Shown here: positions 33,610 through 46,379 of the stretch, one piece after another
Numbering within the stretch: the first letter of the stretch is position 1
Layout of the letters: every line of letters begins with the position of its first letter
Assembly: GCA_963969495.1 (NCBI GenBank)
Contig: OZ018323.1
Location: 72,698,920 to 72,762,919 of the forward strand
DNA length: 64,000 bases
Source: Ceratothoa steindachneri
Taxonomy: Eukaryota > Arthropoda > Malacostraca > Isopoda > Cymothoidae
Direction of reading: 5' to 3'
Notes under the pieces: generated by a model
Databases searched by the model: none
Told to the model about the DNA's origin: nothing
Seen by the model: the letters and a program-made list of their open reading frames with translations, nothing else
Translations under genes and position numbers: made by a program

Positions 33610-35270
33610 GCGTCTTTGGCTCCCCACTTCCAGAACTATCTCATTATGAAGTGCCAATTAAACAACAGGTTGGAAGATATATTCATTAGGAAAAAGACAA
33701 TAAATACAAGAGGAACAAGGCTGTTATTCCTTAAGTAGCCATGGCTCTTACTGAGAGTTGAAAAAACGCCTGTATTCCAGTTCAGCCGATTTAGAATGTT
33801 AAAACCAAATTGCTCGGATTGATGGAAGAAGCGTGTGTGGTATTAAAACAAGGACTGAATGCCAATAAGAGTAAGAAGTTTTTCTCCTCATTGAGTCAAC
33901 CTTTTGATATATCAAGCTGCCAGTATGCTGATCTCTCGGATTATTGCAAGTGTGAGAGCATGAATTTCTTATTGGCCAAATAACTGGTCGTCTCATGAAA
34001 ATTGGATGAGTGGATGTAAAAACAAGTCAAATGATTAATAAAAGGAAAATTAGAGAGGATAGAATTTAGGAAAGTAGAGAAGAAGGAGAGTCACAAAATG
34101 AGAAGATGGAAGAGAAAACCAAGATTTCAGACGAAGTCTTAGATGAAGAAACCTCATCTTCTGACATTTCTAATGATGAATGGAAGAAAGTCTTTGCGAG
34201 AACACAAAACAACATCATAACAATACCAACAATTGCCATGGAAGCAGATCGGCATTCTGAGTTAAATGGAGCTGATGCTTTTAGGATTAGGAGTGCAGTT
34301 CTATTCCACTATAATATTATAAATTTTGAAGATCGCTCGCATGTAATTGACAATCACAAAGTGTAGAGGGCATAGCAGAAGATGAGGAGGATTTTCACCG
34401 AATGTGAATGTTTGAGAGGAGAGACTAAAACGAGAAAGGTAACAAGTGCCATGGAGCAAAAGAAATTCACGATCAATATGTGTTTATTTAAATCATCTAA
34501 CTATTTAACGAAAAAGAGGTGCAGATATTACAGATGGACTAAAGAAATGGCTTGTTGAATATGATATTAAAGAGTAGATGAAGGCAGTGGGAGCCGACAG
34601 CACGGAAACTAATACTGGTTAGAAGAATTGAGCCATAAGAGGGATGGAATATTCAATGAATCGTCCTTTACAATGAATCATCTTCAGCTTGCATCTCAAT
34701 GAGCTTGTTTTGAGGCACCCGAGCGTGAAATATATTGGTGCGACAGAAAGTGGAATTCAATGGAAGAGACCACTTAGTAAAGCCATAACCACCTGTGAAA
34801 CTTATTCAGTATCACCAAATGGCTTTCCATGTACTACTAAAGGAGCCCCTCTTCCAGATGTCGATGAAAATGATTTTAGTCGGAAGCAAGCTTACCTGTA
34901 CAGAATTCTCAGTGCTATTGCAAGTGCTGTAATTGAAGACGGTCTCCTACGTGATTTCAGGCCAACAAAAATAGATAAGACTGCTAAGAACCTAAGATCT
35001 ATCTCTCCATGACGAGGAGTGCAGGTTTGGGCCACTACTTACAATTCATCTATATAATTCAGACCTGAAAAATATTGTCGACAAGCAACTCTCTATTGAC
35101 ATTCTATGCCATTCTCAAGTGTGGAAAGGTATGTGCGAATGCTAACGGAAGCTTCTGGCGAAGTTTATGGAAAAGAATCACGAGATGGCTACATTCGGGC
35201 GGTAATAAATCCCTTGACTTCAGGCCATTGTTTGAGACAAAGCGTGATTTTAATATATCAATTGGATAAT
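33610..35270 (+). pseudogene. Multicopy arthropod family B gene, decayed
   Basis: Blocks appear in the order I know from a large uncharacterised arthropod multicopy protein. HYEVPIKQQVGRYIH is near 33,645. A Cys-rich block SQPFDISSCQYADLSDYCKC lies at about 33,893-33,952. RIRSAVLFHYNIINFEDRSH follows at about 34,283. GITDGLKKWLVEYDIKE then VGADSTETNTG spans about 34,520-34,620. LHLNELVLRHPSVKYIGATE is near 34,690, SKAITTCETYSVSPN near 34,770 and AYLYRILSAIASAVIEDGL near 34,889. The C-terminus RYVRMLTEASGEVYGKESRD then GYIRAVI lies near 35,128-35,205. Stops, frameshifts and a deletion after about 35,000 make it a pseudogene. Longest open pieces are 34,106-34,363 and 34,689-35,009. The function is unknown to me; the conserved GADST.TNTG and LH.NEL.LRH motifs suggest a transposon-encoded enzyme. 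Confidence 0.65.
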
Positions 35271-36359
35271 AAATGTTGAACTCCTCACCTATTTTCCATT
35301 ATCTTTCAATTTAAACTCAACTCTAATGTATTTAGAAGCACTAATAATAACAAACCCAAAACTTTGGTGTTGTAAATCGTTCTGGCTCGAAAATAAAAAG
35401 ATTAAATTTTTAGACAAAAGGAGAGTTGTTCCAAATATTTCTCCCCAAAACTTTTTCCACCTTTGAAATATGTGTACTCAAATATACAAAACCTGAAATG
35501 TGTATGTTGATTTGCTACAATTTGTTTATCGATGCTACAACCTACTGTATATGATTATGATAATTCTTGCAGATTTATTTAAAACTTTCATTTTAGGCCT
35601 CATAAACTGTTTAATTAGATTAGCTACTATAAGAAAATGGGGTATACGCGTTTTTTCTTGTTAATCAAGAATTTTTGTCAAAGTATTGTTGTTTAATTCT
35701 ATTGATGGCAAAGAAAACCTTAACAAATAACTGTCACCTCAATAATTTGCAAATTATTATCAATAAGACAATTATTACCTTGGACGAATTTATAAGTTGA
35801 TTTAATAAAGAATAGACGAATAACATTTTATTAACTTACCTAAATTTCAGACAATAATGCCCTCAACACTCACTTAAATAAATACACAGCTTTAAATAAT
35901 CTTGGTTATTTGTCCGTGGTGGTGCCTTTGAGGCTTTTTATGCTGGTTTGTGGGGTATTGTTGGTGGCTTGCACCGAGATCTTGTCTGACCAGAATGCCA
36001 CGTGCAAGATGTCGGGAAAGATGGCTATAGAAAATGCATTAATTATTTTGGCCGTATGATTTAGAGTCCCGCATGTAGGTATTAAGGGTATCTGGTGTAT
36101 AGCTAGACGGTTATCTCGTCGAGCACGACCAAACTAACTGTTTAGGGCTGTGCATTTATCTCGGTGATAATCAGCAGACATCTTGCGTTTATCTGAATAT
36201 CGTAAGAAATAGATCCGCAATATGCTTTTATCCCACAACTGATAAGGAACTATTAGATATTGATGCAAATTGAAATTTTAAATTAATTTTAATTTAGTTA
36301 ATTTAGATATCGATAATTATAGGGATGAATTCAAATTCTTCACTAAATAATTGGTCTAT
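35271..36359. other. Intergenic DNA
   Basis: AT-rich. A GC-richer patch at 35,910-36,060 shows no recognisable protein. Confidence 0.45.
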
Positions 36360-37090
36360 TAATTGATATCTCAAATGCTGAAGGAACGATACAAGAGAGC
36401 TGTTAGAATATCCCAACAAGTAAATGAAACTATGGCCATAAGCCTTCCAAGAAGACCTAATCTCCTGAGAGAAAAAGAGAAAAAGAGATCTCTCTAAAAT
36501 CTTGGACATAGGAATTTAAACCATTGATCAGCCTTAAAAACAAGAAAACAAGATTATCCTTTGCACTGAAAACGTTCTTCTGACAGAAGATCAGTGGTCC
36601 CAAGTACACGTGAGTGATGAATCAAAGTAAAATTTTGTGGTTTAGATGGAAGGAGGATCATTCGTCGATGACATGGCAAAAGATCATCCGTGAACTACGT
36701 AAAGAGAAGCGTGAAATTTGGTGGATGAAGAGATAGGGTGTGGAGGGCACTGATCCACTTGCTCGCTTGCTGGGCAGAGTGAATGCTTAATTGTACAAAT
36801 CTTCTGCAAGCATATGCTGTGGCCTATATGATAGCCGCCTTTGCCCAATCTGCAATTTTTATGCAAGATAATGAATCTTGGGTTAAGGCAATGTAGGGAA
36901 GTATTTCCTGCTGGATCAGAAGGAGGTAAATATCATTGACTGGTGTATTCAGAGCACGGAGCTCAAGCCAATTGAGAATTTATGGATGACGCTAGGAGAG
37001 AAATCTAAGGACAGTCTAATGAATTTGGGAAATATTACAAGAGGAATACATTAAAATAACACCAAAAGAATGCCTTTTATTACTGCACTC
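36360..37090 (+). pseudogene. Tc1-like transposase relic
   Basis: Three-frame reading gives PLISLKNKKTRLSFALK (about 36,523), then QWSQVHVSDESK (about 36,592-36,627, first catalytic Asp in the usual F-SDESKF context). AYMIAAFAQSAIFMQDNESW follows at about 36,824, the FQQDN position of the second Asp. CIQSTELKPIENLWMTL (about 36,940-36,990) corresponds to the QSPDLNPIENLW box with the third acidic residue. About six shifts or stops are present. No terminal inverted repeats were identified. An enzyme of this family would catalyse cut-and-paste at TA. Confidence 0.72.
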
Positions 37091-37719
37091 CTGTAGCAAA
37101 AGAGAGCTTAGTGTAATTAACAGTATATCACTTCATTCCAAGTAAAAATATATTGTACAACATAAAATTATATGGTGGCTAACTTATATCATATTGCCTT
37201 AGCATCTACGTTTATTGTTTAATGTATTGATTATTTTTACAACCATATACAATGTAGGCGTACAACTTATAGGTTTTTCTTGTTTATATCGCTAATGTAT
37301 TATTTTATTACTTAACATTATTTGGTTTGAAGCTACTGTAACTATATTGATGGAAAGCTAAAGTATCAGAATCTTTATGGTCTTTAATGTACATTCACAT
37401 TCACTAACCAAAAACCTAAGAGAACGATTTTCCTTTACCCATTGCAATATTTTCAAAAGTATGATGAGTAGGGAAATGAAATACCTAATGGCATGTAGTT
37501 ATAATATGATTGAAGTTTTTGTAATGCAATCGTATATACAAGGAATTATACTAAATAAACTACCAAAATAAATATTGACACATGGTGATTAGCGAACGAT
37601 CATTCACAGAATTGCCCAGGAAGCAATAAACTAGGAACAAAGCAGGATTTGACATCAATGAAAAATAAAACTCTTAATATCATGTGATAAATCCTTCGTT
37701 TTCTAACCCTAGTGGCTAA
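37091..37719. other. AT-rich spacer
   Basis: Nothing recognised. The plus frame 37,377-37,571 has no motif. Confidence 0.5.
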
Positions 37720-37985
37720 GACGACCACAGACCCTCGCCCCTTTCATACAAAATTTTGGTTCTATTTTGTTGCATTATTGCCAGTTGAAGGCTGCTGGTC
37801 TCGAACTTTGCCACTATAAAGGATCTTCCAGTGGTTCTCAATTGGGTTCAGGTCTGGGCTCTAAGCAAGCCATTTCATTACCTTAATATCTAATTTTTGG
37901 GAAATAGCTCTGTCTTCCCGGTGGTTATTCGGGGGTGACATGCTTTTTGTCTGAGATTTCTAGGATTTATTTAATTTTATAACTT
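37720..37985 (-). pseudogene. Tc1-like transposase C-terminal scrap
   Basis: The minus strand from about 37,900 reads IKVMKWLA, a stop in place of Q, then SPDLNPIENHWKIL (to about 37,820), the highly conserved end of Tc1-family transposases including the third catalytic acidic residue. Upstream on the minus strand, DKKHVTP recalls NDPKHT. Only about 60 codons are readable. It is a different copy from 36,360-37,090 and in opposite orientation. Confidence 0.68.
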
Positions 37986-38555
37986 CATAACGCGCAACAT
38001 TACGCTCTTGGACCTTTCTACCTCTCTTAAAATTCTAAAAAGTGTCCAAAAGGCCTTAAGTAAACAATTCTCTTACAGATTTTATTATTCACTTTCACAT
38101 CTGGTGATATCAATGCATATTCAGTTCAACAAAAATGTAGGTAGTACATTTTTTATCTACAGGGCAAAATGTTGCTTTATAATTTCAAGAAACTTGTAGA
38201 ATGTTCCTTAAAAAATCGTTCTTCGAATTTGCAGTTGTCATTATTTTATTTTGTAGGTTTATTTAGTATAATTTCTTGAATATACGATTCTATCATATGA
38301 AATCTGCAAAAAATATATTAAATGCATTTAAGTATCTATGATGGAAATTTCCTTTACAAACTCATTATGTTTTTAAAATATTTTAAAAAAGGCAAATTGT
38401 TCTCTTATTTTGCTTGGCAGGGTAAAGCACAAAAATGACTTAATGCCATGATTTTTGAAGGATTCAAAAAAAGTCTTTTGATGCATTTAAATAATTCATT
38501 TTGTATTTTAAATGCATTTTCTGTAGACTTTTTAAAGTTTTAACCACTTCAAGCG
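37986..38555. other. AT-rich intergenic DNA
   Basis: Nothing recognised. Confidence 0.5.
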
Positions 38556-38790
38556 TTGTAATAGTAAGGCAGCATATAACATGTTGAACAAAATTGCCTT
38601 TGATATTGGTTTTCGTTTCTTTTTTGCACTACTCTGTCCAAGATGATCCCAAGACGTTTAATGTGGTGCTTTTCAGGAGAAAGTCTTATGGTGCCGTTTA
38701 ATATTTCAAGTCTTCTGTCATTTTGGCTGCGTAGCATGGAACACCATGAGCTATAAATAACGTCATTTTGTACCATTTGACTAATGAAGG
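38556..38790 (-). pseudogene. Possible Jockey/R1-type LINE RT thumb scrap
   Basis: The open frame 38,776-38,549 reads RRLEILNGTIRLSPEKHHI then KRLGIILDRVVQKRNE. The pattern I-x-x-G-x-x-I-x-hydrophobic, then K-x-LG-hydrophobic-x-LDR matches the segment after the catalytic box in many non-LTR reverse transcriptases. There is no catalytic box and no neighbouring LINE sequence, so the call is tentative. Confidence 0.42.
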
Positions 38791-41351
38791 AAACTTGAAG
38801 AAGTGATTAAGGAATGATGGAGATATACTGTATGTATATTTCCTCGTTTATCTTTCTAATACAAACCACGAGTTATGAACGACTCGTGATTCTGATTACT
38901 ATTCACACTATCTTCAGATCCATGCCGGTCTTGTATCAGAAATTTCTAGAAATTCTAATTCATTCGTGATAGTCTGCCAGAACTCCATATATCTCTCTAC
39001 TATCTTATTTTCTCAGTATTTTTTCTTTTTGGATATTTGCTGGTCGAAGAAGAGGTTCTATCTAGGCTGCTCTGACATGGTAGTCAAGTTGATGGAGATG
39101 CCGAACAAAAACAACTTCAACTTCAACTCACGTGGAGTTGGTCTGCAACATCATTTGCCTTAAAACGGGATTATTTTCAATAATCCGCTTGAGAACTCGA
39201 GACACATGAGCTGGATGCTGTTGATTCCATGGCTCTGTTGACAGTGGGAAGGGGAGTACTAAGGCTCTTCTCCATTCCGACGCTGGCTAATTCCACCCTC
39301 AGATGCTAAATCACACATATAGTTTGTAGGGAGAGATTTGTTAAAGAAAGTTTGGAAAAGTAAACAGGCATAGCAGATAAATAGCTGCAGATCTTCTTAA
39401 AGCCATTATGGTCGATAGGGCTAACATCGATCGTTGTAACCTGAAGGAAACACAAGTCTGAAGATGTGAGCTGATATCTCGTCTGGTGTTTCAAAAAACT
39501 CTAGGATTGACTAATTGGTGTTCAAGGAAATACTATGAACGGTTAGGAATTACCAAATGGCTGTTCTTGGAGAGTCAATGGGTGTTATTGGAGAGCTCAA
39601 TAGTTATAGATGCGGAGCCTATCTGCATATATGTAGTTATGACCATAAGACTGTCTTGGCCATAAAAATACATTTTTAATGTATGGTTCAAAAGCTTTAA
39701 CGAGATGACTCAATGGGTTTGCATTGAGGGCCTAATCGTCATGCTGCCCTTACCGCTGCAAGGTCTCTACCAAGATAATTCGTTGTTTAGGGCTTATTGA
39801 GTGTTACATAAGGGCACAATAGGGTTTACAACAAAGCTCACAAGTTGCTACGGTAGGGATCAATGCATATTGTCGGTTTACTAAATGGGAGTTACAGGAT
39901 GGCTCCAAGTGTATTCATTAAGAGAGTAAATGGTGTTCAGAAATGAGTCATTTTATGTTCATGGAGACACGAGACTATATGGGTTGACGTTCTGCTCGTT
40001 CTCTGCCTAAACAGTGCAGTTCTCCAGGAAATCGTTGTTCACTGACAGCACAATTGTGGAGCAATTACTAGGTTCTAAGTCTATTCACAATTAGTACTCA
40101 GTATATGCTTAAATATAGTTCAAGAAGGACTAAAAGAGATTTAATGGGTGTTTTCATGCTACTCTTAAAATTTATTAGCGAAAAGACTGCTTTAATGATT
40201 AAAAATAAAAATTATATGATTAAAGAATGCATGAATATTTATTTGGAAAAAATATTTCATGAGCAATTGATTGAGTGATCTAGGAGGGCTAAATATGTAT
40301 ATGAACTAGTAAGCGCCAATTGCAGGTTCCTAGAGAGCCCACAATACATGGAGTGACGAATTCCTACCGATCTCTTCCAAATTAAAATATATGTAAAATG
40401 TATAACCACATATCAATTCATCTGCTAATGTCGCTGCCAGGTGGGGCATTGAGTCCCCCATTTTTTATCTGCAAAATTAGTTGACATGTTACACAAGCGT
40501 AAATTATAGCAAAATATAAAAATGATTCTTTGAAAATACATATATAAATAATTACTGCATAATTTCATAGCAAAAGATATCATCCTTTAACCTCTACCTT
40601 GTAACATATTCACTCAAGATATTCCGATAACGATAATCACAAATTATTTCAAAACAACATTTATGGATGACACCCTTAACTCAATACAGCATCTTGAAAA
40701 CTGAAATAGAAATATAAAAACAATTGAACAATAAATTAAATCAAATCATATTCAATATTTTCGCAGCATACTCTAAAATAAATTGACACTCAATTACCTA
40801 AAATAAATTAACACTAGCAGGTGAAGCCTGCGTGAGAAGAAAGTACTGTCCTATCCCTCCTCCCATTTAGTGGAGCGTGTAAGTGCATTTGAGGGTTAAC
40901 TGAACTGTCAAGTCAAAGGGTACACATTTAGTTAGATAGGTGTGTAACGTAAAGTTGAAATACTTTAACAAAACTGCATATTAAAAAAATAAAAGAATGA
41001 AACAATAACATTAGATAGTGGTAGTCTAACACCGTCTGTTTAAACGAACTGGCCTTGAACGGATATTAGGGTCTATCGTGGTCCTTGTTTCTCTAGTTAA
41101 AAGGAAATTTCATTCGTTTACACCAAAACTCCTCCGCCTTCTTTTGAACCTCCTCGTCCCTAGCATAAACGTATCCCCAAACACGAAAATATCAAACAAA
41201 TTCTTATTGAAATTAATCATTTAAAGCCTTAGAAACCATCATTTTCGGTACAAGAATTTGCTAATCAAACTACAAATAATTCAGTGGCACCTCAATTAAA
41301 GACAAGGCATCAGCTTGCTTGAAATCTCTGTCGAACCATCTCAGACAAGCT
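38791..41351. other. Intergenic DNA without recognised features
   Basis: Mixed AT-rich and moderately GC-rich sequence. The short frames at 38,966-39,163 (+) and 39,494-39,306 (-) have no motif. Confidence 0.45.
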
Positions 41352-41765
41352 TTAAATGTACAAATAAAAATGCTGAAAATTATCACAGTATGGCCACAAA
41401 TCATCCCCATGATGAACTTTGAAAAATAAACCAAAATTATAGCAGATCAAACTTAACAATTTGAGAACCAAACATTTCAGTATAGCAGTAAACCACTCCG
41501 TTGCAAAGCACCTCCATTCTGAGGAAAAATTTATAACCAGCATCTTATTTCTAACACCATTACAATAAATAACCGCCCCATTCCAAACCAAAACATAACC
41601 AACAGACCTCTTATACAATATTCCGCCAAACAATATTGTAAATGGATCATCCCGTACAGAAGTACTTTTAGCTCTAATTAGATCAGGCCAATCTTCGATT
41701 AAAAATAGTGCAAACAATGAATAAAACACCCGAGTAACAATGTGCACCAGATTGTAACTGATCAA
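41352..41765 (-). pseudogene. Possible Copia-type RNase H relic
   Basis: A 137-codon open minus-strand frame contains KRSVGYVLVWNGAVIYCNGV then RNKMLVINFSSEWRCFATEW, resembling the Copia RNase H stretch (canonically RST.GYVF...GA.ISW.S.KQ..VALSS.EAEY.A). The acidic catalytic positions are not convincingly kept and the rest of the polyprotein is not visible. The open length is unusual for this window, but the match is loose. Confidence 0.38.
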
Positions 41766-44700
41766 TTATGCTTGACTCGGGCGAAGAAGGAAAGTGGATG
41801 TGCTTCACAGGATCGGGATAGCAAAAGTGTTGGAATTATGAATGGGATATAGGGTAGTTAGAGATTCTGTTTAGATAGATATGAATCATATCGATGATAT
41901 GGATGAGGAGTAAGAGAATTATGAGAATTACTTATTGAGTGCTTTTACTTTCGTATTTTTCTTTCTTTTGTTCTTTATTTTCGGTTTTGGTTCTAAGCCT
42001 TAGGCTTGACTTGCTCATTTGAACGATTTTTTTTCTTTGTTTCTTATTTGAATCATTTTTTTGTTTTCTTGCAAGTTGGTGTTATGTACGTAGTTTATAG
42101 GTTTACTTCCTTTTTTCTTAGTGAGGCCGTTTTCTGGTATGTCCTAGATGGACTAATAGGTTTAGATTCTGCTTTGAATTTGTTTTGGCCCCAAAAGTTT
42201 GCTTTCGTAGCGAATAAAATGGATTTCATTGGTATGTAAGTTAAAAGCATTTATTTCATCTTGGGGAAGCATTATTTCGATTTGGACGATATCTTAACTA
42301 CACGTTCATGCATTGTCTGGTGTAGAAGTCTGATTGAATCATTTCCGATTGTAATATCATCAAATTAGAGTGAGATCATGCCTTAAATAGTAAAATGCTT
42401 TACTTGTGAGATGTTCATGTTCATAATCAATCTTCATTTTTGACACTTGTTCAGAGTATATCTTTAATAAACATAACATTGACAAAGATGGTTAAATCTA
42501 TAAAAGTGTAAGCGAAAAACTGATTTGAGATTAAACTTTAGCACTATTGAATTATGCAATAAAATGTCTAATTATTTCAGAACTAAAATCTATGTTGATG
42601 AGTGTTTTTTAGGCTTTCTCTTTCAAATTTGGTTAGATGAGGAGCTTCCTTTTTAGCTATTTTACTTTTGATAGAGGAGGAAAAATTGGTTTATAAATAA
42701 GCTGAGGTTATTCGATGAGGTCGGTTGCCTGCTTTGATTTGGTAATTGGGGTGAAAGTTCGGATTTGTTAGAATAATGTCCAGAAATGTATGTAAAGGAT
42801 CTGATCTTTAGAAATAATCACCTTGTGATTGAGTGCAAGATTATCCGGACATGCGGAGTGTGATTCTCTCATTTGAATTTAATGCTTCCACGAATTCAGT
42901 AATAGGAATGTAGGCATCTAAAGGAAGCATATAAAAAAGAGGAATAGAGCATCCATATAGTGCCGGCATGGGTAAGATATCAAAATTAGCTTTAATTTGA
43001 GAGCGATGATCGAAAAGTATCCAGGAATCCTAAAAGGGAACGGTAAATAATGAACGATTGAGGGTCCCGTAAAGTGAGTTCACGACTGAATTTTCAGCTT
43101 AAGCATTGTTGGTCATTCAAAACCTAAACGCTCCCTTGTGTTGGGGCATGATTGTACAAGATGGTCTGATTCAAGAGAGGATTCCTCATTAACATTATTA
43201 CTAAATTCTTCTCGACTCTCTGGCTACTTATTCTCCAAGCATATTTCCTTTCTCTAATTCAACCTTTATCAGGTTAAATGGAATTAAATCTCAAGATCGG
43301 AAGCGACCTTTTAATAACCAAGTCAGAATGCTTCATTGTCACATAATGGATTACTATTTTAAAATTGAACAAATCAAATTTTTCATTCCCAAATCTCTAA
43401 AATTAAAAAAAATGATTACACTGGGTAACAAATATTTGTGAATTTTTGGCTTAACTAAATTTCTAACTAGTTTTATATGTATTTTAGGCTACTGATTGGA
43501 GTAATGACCTTATAATTCCTTTAGCATCAATAGTTTTACACTTTCTACAAATTAAACTGAATAATACTTAACCCTAAATTTTAACAGTTGAAAGATATTT
43601 TCTTTACTTTACCTAAGGTTCATCTCAAATCCACAGGTAGTCCCTTAGCATAGTATCATTTCATCTCCCTTTGAATTTTAAGGCTTCTACCTGCATCCCA
43701 ATAGTGTCATGAGTAGTTAACCATGGAAAAGAAAATATTTACATTTTCATATTCATCCTTCACACATTTCACTGTCCTATATTCTCTTAATGGTAACAGA
43801 ATCACTATCTTCAGATGAGATGTCAGCATCTGAAATCGCATTTTAGGAAGCGAGACGGAGTTGTCAAATCTTCACATTGTAGCACGGGATTAGTGGATAA
43901 TGAAATGCTCGGATACATTGCAGCTATTTTTCTATATTTATCATTGCTGGTAGGATTTCTCTAAATTGCGAATGCCATTCACTTCGGCTAGACGTAGCCA
44001 CCTTTCCCATGTTGATCGGCAATTACTGCACCATCCATGTGGTCCCCATGGTTTATTTCAGTCACCCATATGCATGCCTAAATAAGTATAATATACAATA
44101 GTCCAAGTGGGGCAAATTGCACTGGTTTCTCTGTTGCCGATGTAAAAGCCGTAGACATAGCTAAACGAGTCAGTAGACAGCCAAAATTACCACAGGTAGC
44201 CATATTTGTTCGTAAACCTAAAATACAAGTACGAGTACATACTATAGTATATACATCGTAGTTGGTTAAAGAATCAAATGAAAGCTAAATTACATATATC
44301 AATACAGATGCACTTACAATGATAATATTACAGAACACCAAAGAAGTCAACACAATCCTTCCTTATCAACGCAAATTTATTCAATCACGTCTCAAAGCAG
44401 ACAATCTCACTATATTACACTTTAAATTGCACTGATATTGTCGTGCGTACAAGAGGAGTACTGAGGGAAGGGATTATTGCACGTTATTAACAATTTATAT
44501 ATGGCTAAATACAAAAATCCTCCTAAATAACACTAAAATTTTAAACTTTGAAATTGTATTTTATACAATAAATATTGTCAATGGCAAAACCAATGTTATA
44601 TTAGCAACTCGCATGTTTAAGTTAGTAAAGAAACAAATTATATTAAATACAAAGGAAAATAATTATACAGTATTATTATCCTTATGTTTATCATCCAAAA

Positions 44701-45500
44701 TTTATTGAAGTAATCCATTAGAAATACATATATCTGGATACATGGCCTTTAAAATATGACCCCCAAAAGGTAGTTTCATGTGCAATCCTCCAACAACGAA
44801 AAAATATATCTTTCTTCATTAAGAAATTTGGTGTGACCCAGGGAAAATTAAGGTTTTCACTACCAATTGCTCACCTTGATTGTCCTTAAGAGCACTATGT
44901 TATTCATAAAAAAGCAAGAGCGATACTTTCTGAAAAAAAATCCAATCCAACGATATAAATTTTGTAAGATTGTCAATATGAACTGGTACTTCGATTTATG
45001 GCATATTTCTTTCTATGTCAAATTAATCACAATAGAAATGAATCCAATCTCACGCTCTATTGCCCCCATAGTTTGCTGCTAGGGAGGTATCATGCAGACC
45101 TCGCACGGAGTGAAGTTTGGAGAAAAAGATAAAACAGGTTGCGTTTAGAGTAGATATTTATAATAGATTACGTTGTGTAACCACTGTGTTCAAAAAGTAT
45201 TGCTTTATACCCTTTGTATGTAGGTCTGTGAAAAATTTGACAAGCAATTTCGGTCAGTAAATTATAATAATTTTTAATGTTTGGGTGAAAATCCACAAAA
45301 GTCAGGCTTAAGATCAAAATCTAATTAAACCAGAATATGATATCAAATGATATCAATAAAAAACACAATAGGTTTTAGCCATTGAAATAGAGGAAATGTA
45401 ATTAGATAAGCTTAATTAGAACTAAGAATTGAAAACCAATGTGAGCTTATCTGCCAGAGAGTTTGAATTGAACAGATTTGTTTGATGAGAAAGATAGAAC
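41766..45500. other. Intergenic DNA without recognised features
   Basis: AT-rich with T-rich tracts near 41,950-42,120, which create the open frame 42,006-42,239. Near 44,268, GGTTAAAGAATCAAATGAAA matches 16,375-16,393 of the solo LTR almost exactly, so a small LTR-derived fragment may lie at about 44,200-44,320. No genes found. Confidence 0.45.
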
Positions 45501-45995
45501 CTTGTTATATAAATTGACTAATAGTTTTATAAATACAAACTAAATGGATTATCTGGAGATGAATACTATTATGTTGGATATAGTATATTGTCATATATGC
45601 ACAAAGTTTGAGTACTGCGTTTTTTAACAAGTCCAATTTAATTCAAATCATTCGTAGCTAAGACATGACTTTCCAAGATATATTTCAGTATAGTTTCAAT
45701 GTTGTTATTTTAATTGACCAAGAGTTTCATAAATACAAATTAAGGGATTACCAAGAGATGAATTCTATTTTGTATGACATAGTATATTGCCATATATGCA
45801 CAAAGATTCAGCATCTTGTTTTTTAACTGGCCCAATTCAATTCAAACCATTCGTAGCAAAGACATGACTTTCTAAGATGTATTTATATATAGTTTCACCC
45901 TTGTTATATGAATTGACCAATGGTTTTATAAATACAAAATAAAGGGATTACCCAGAGATAAATACAATTTTGTTGGGCATTTTATGCTCAAACAG
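45501..45995 (+). repeat. ~200-bp satellite-like tandem repeat, 2.5 units
   Basis: Units start at 45,501, 45,701 and 45,900 (periods 200 and 199), each opening with CTTGTTATAT.AATTGAC or a variant, then AGTTTTATAAATACAAA, GTATATTG.CATATATGCAC and CATTCGTAGC.AAGACATGAC. The third unit breaks off after GTTGGGCATTTTATG. No coding. Confidence 0.85.
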
Positions 45996-46199
45996 ATCGA
46001 TATTACGTCATTCTTGATAGGATTTTACAATCAAAACAAGACTTCATATCAGACAGAATAATGGCGAAAAATTTGGATGAATTCTCTTACTGGGTTTAAA
46101 CAACATCTTTCGCCCTATCATGAGCGCAAAATAAATTTTCCATCTCTTTGAAATTAATTGTGTAGAATGGTGTAAGACAAATGGCTGGAGTTGATGGAG

Positions 46200-46379
46200 A
46201 CAAAATTTAAGCCGTTTTAAACAAACAATCTTTATTTATTTTAGGGAATCGCCTTAGTTTTGGTGGACAGTAAATGCCTACCAGGCTCGTCCTCTGGGTG
46301 GCGGATGGAAAAAGCCCTAGAGGAATCGATCTTCTAGAGTTGCTCCGAATAATTAATTGAAGGCCATGGACCAAACCCT
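46200..46379 (+). other. Likely 5' UTR of the RTE-like LINE
   Basis: GC-richer than the upstream DNA, contains CTCGTCCTCTGGGTGGCGG and leads directly into the LINE coding part. The true 5' end is not defined. Confidence 0.35.

Noticed and set aside
42006..42239. 77-codon hydrophobic frame as a membrane protein
   Set aside because: Codons are dominated by TTT/TTG from a T-rich tract. No second feature supports a gene.
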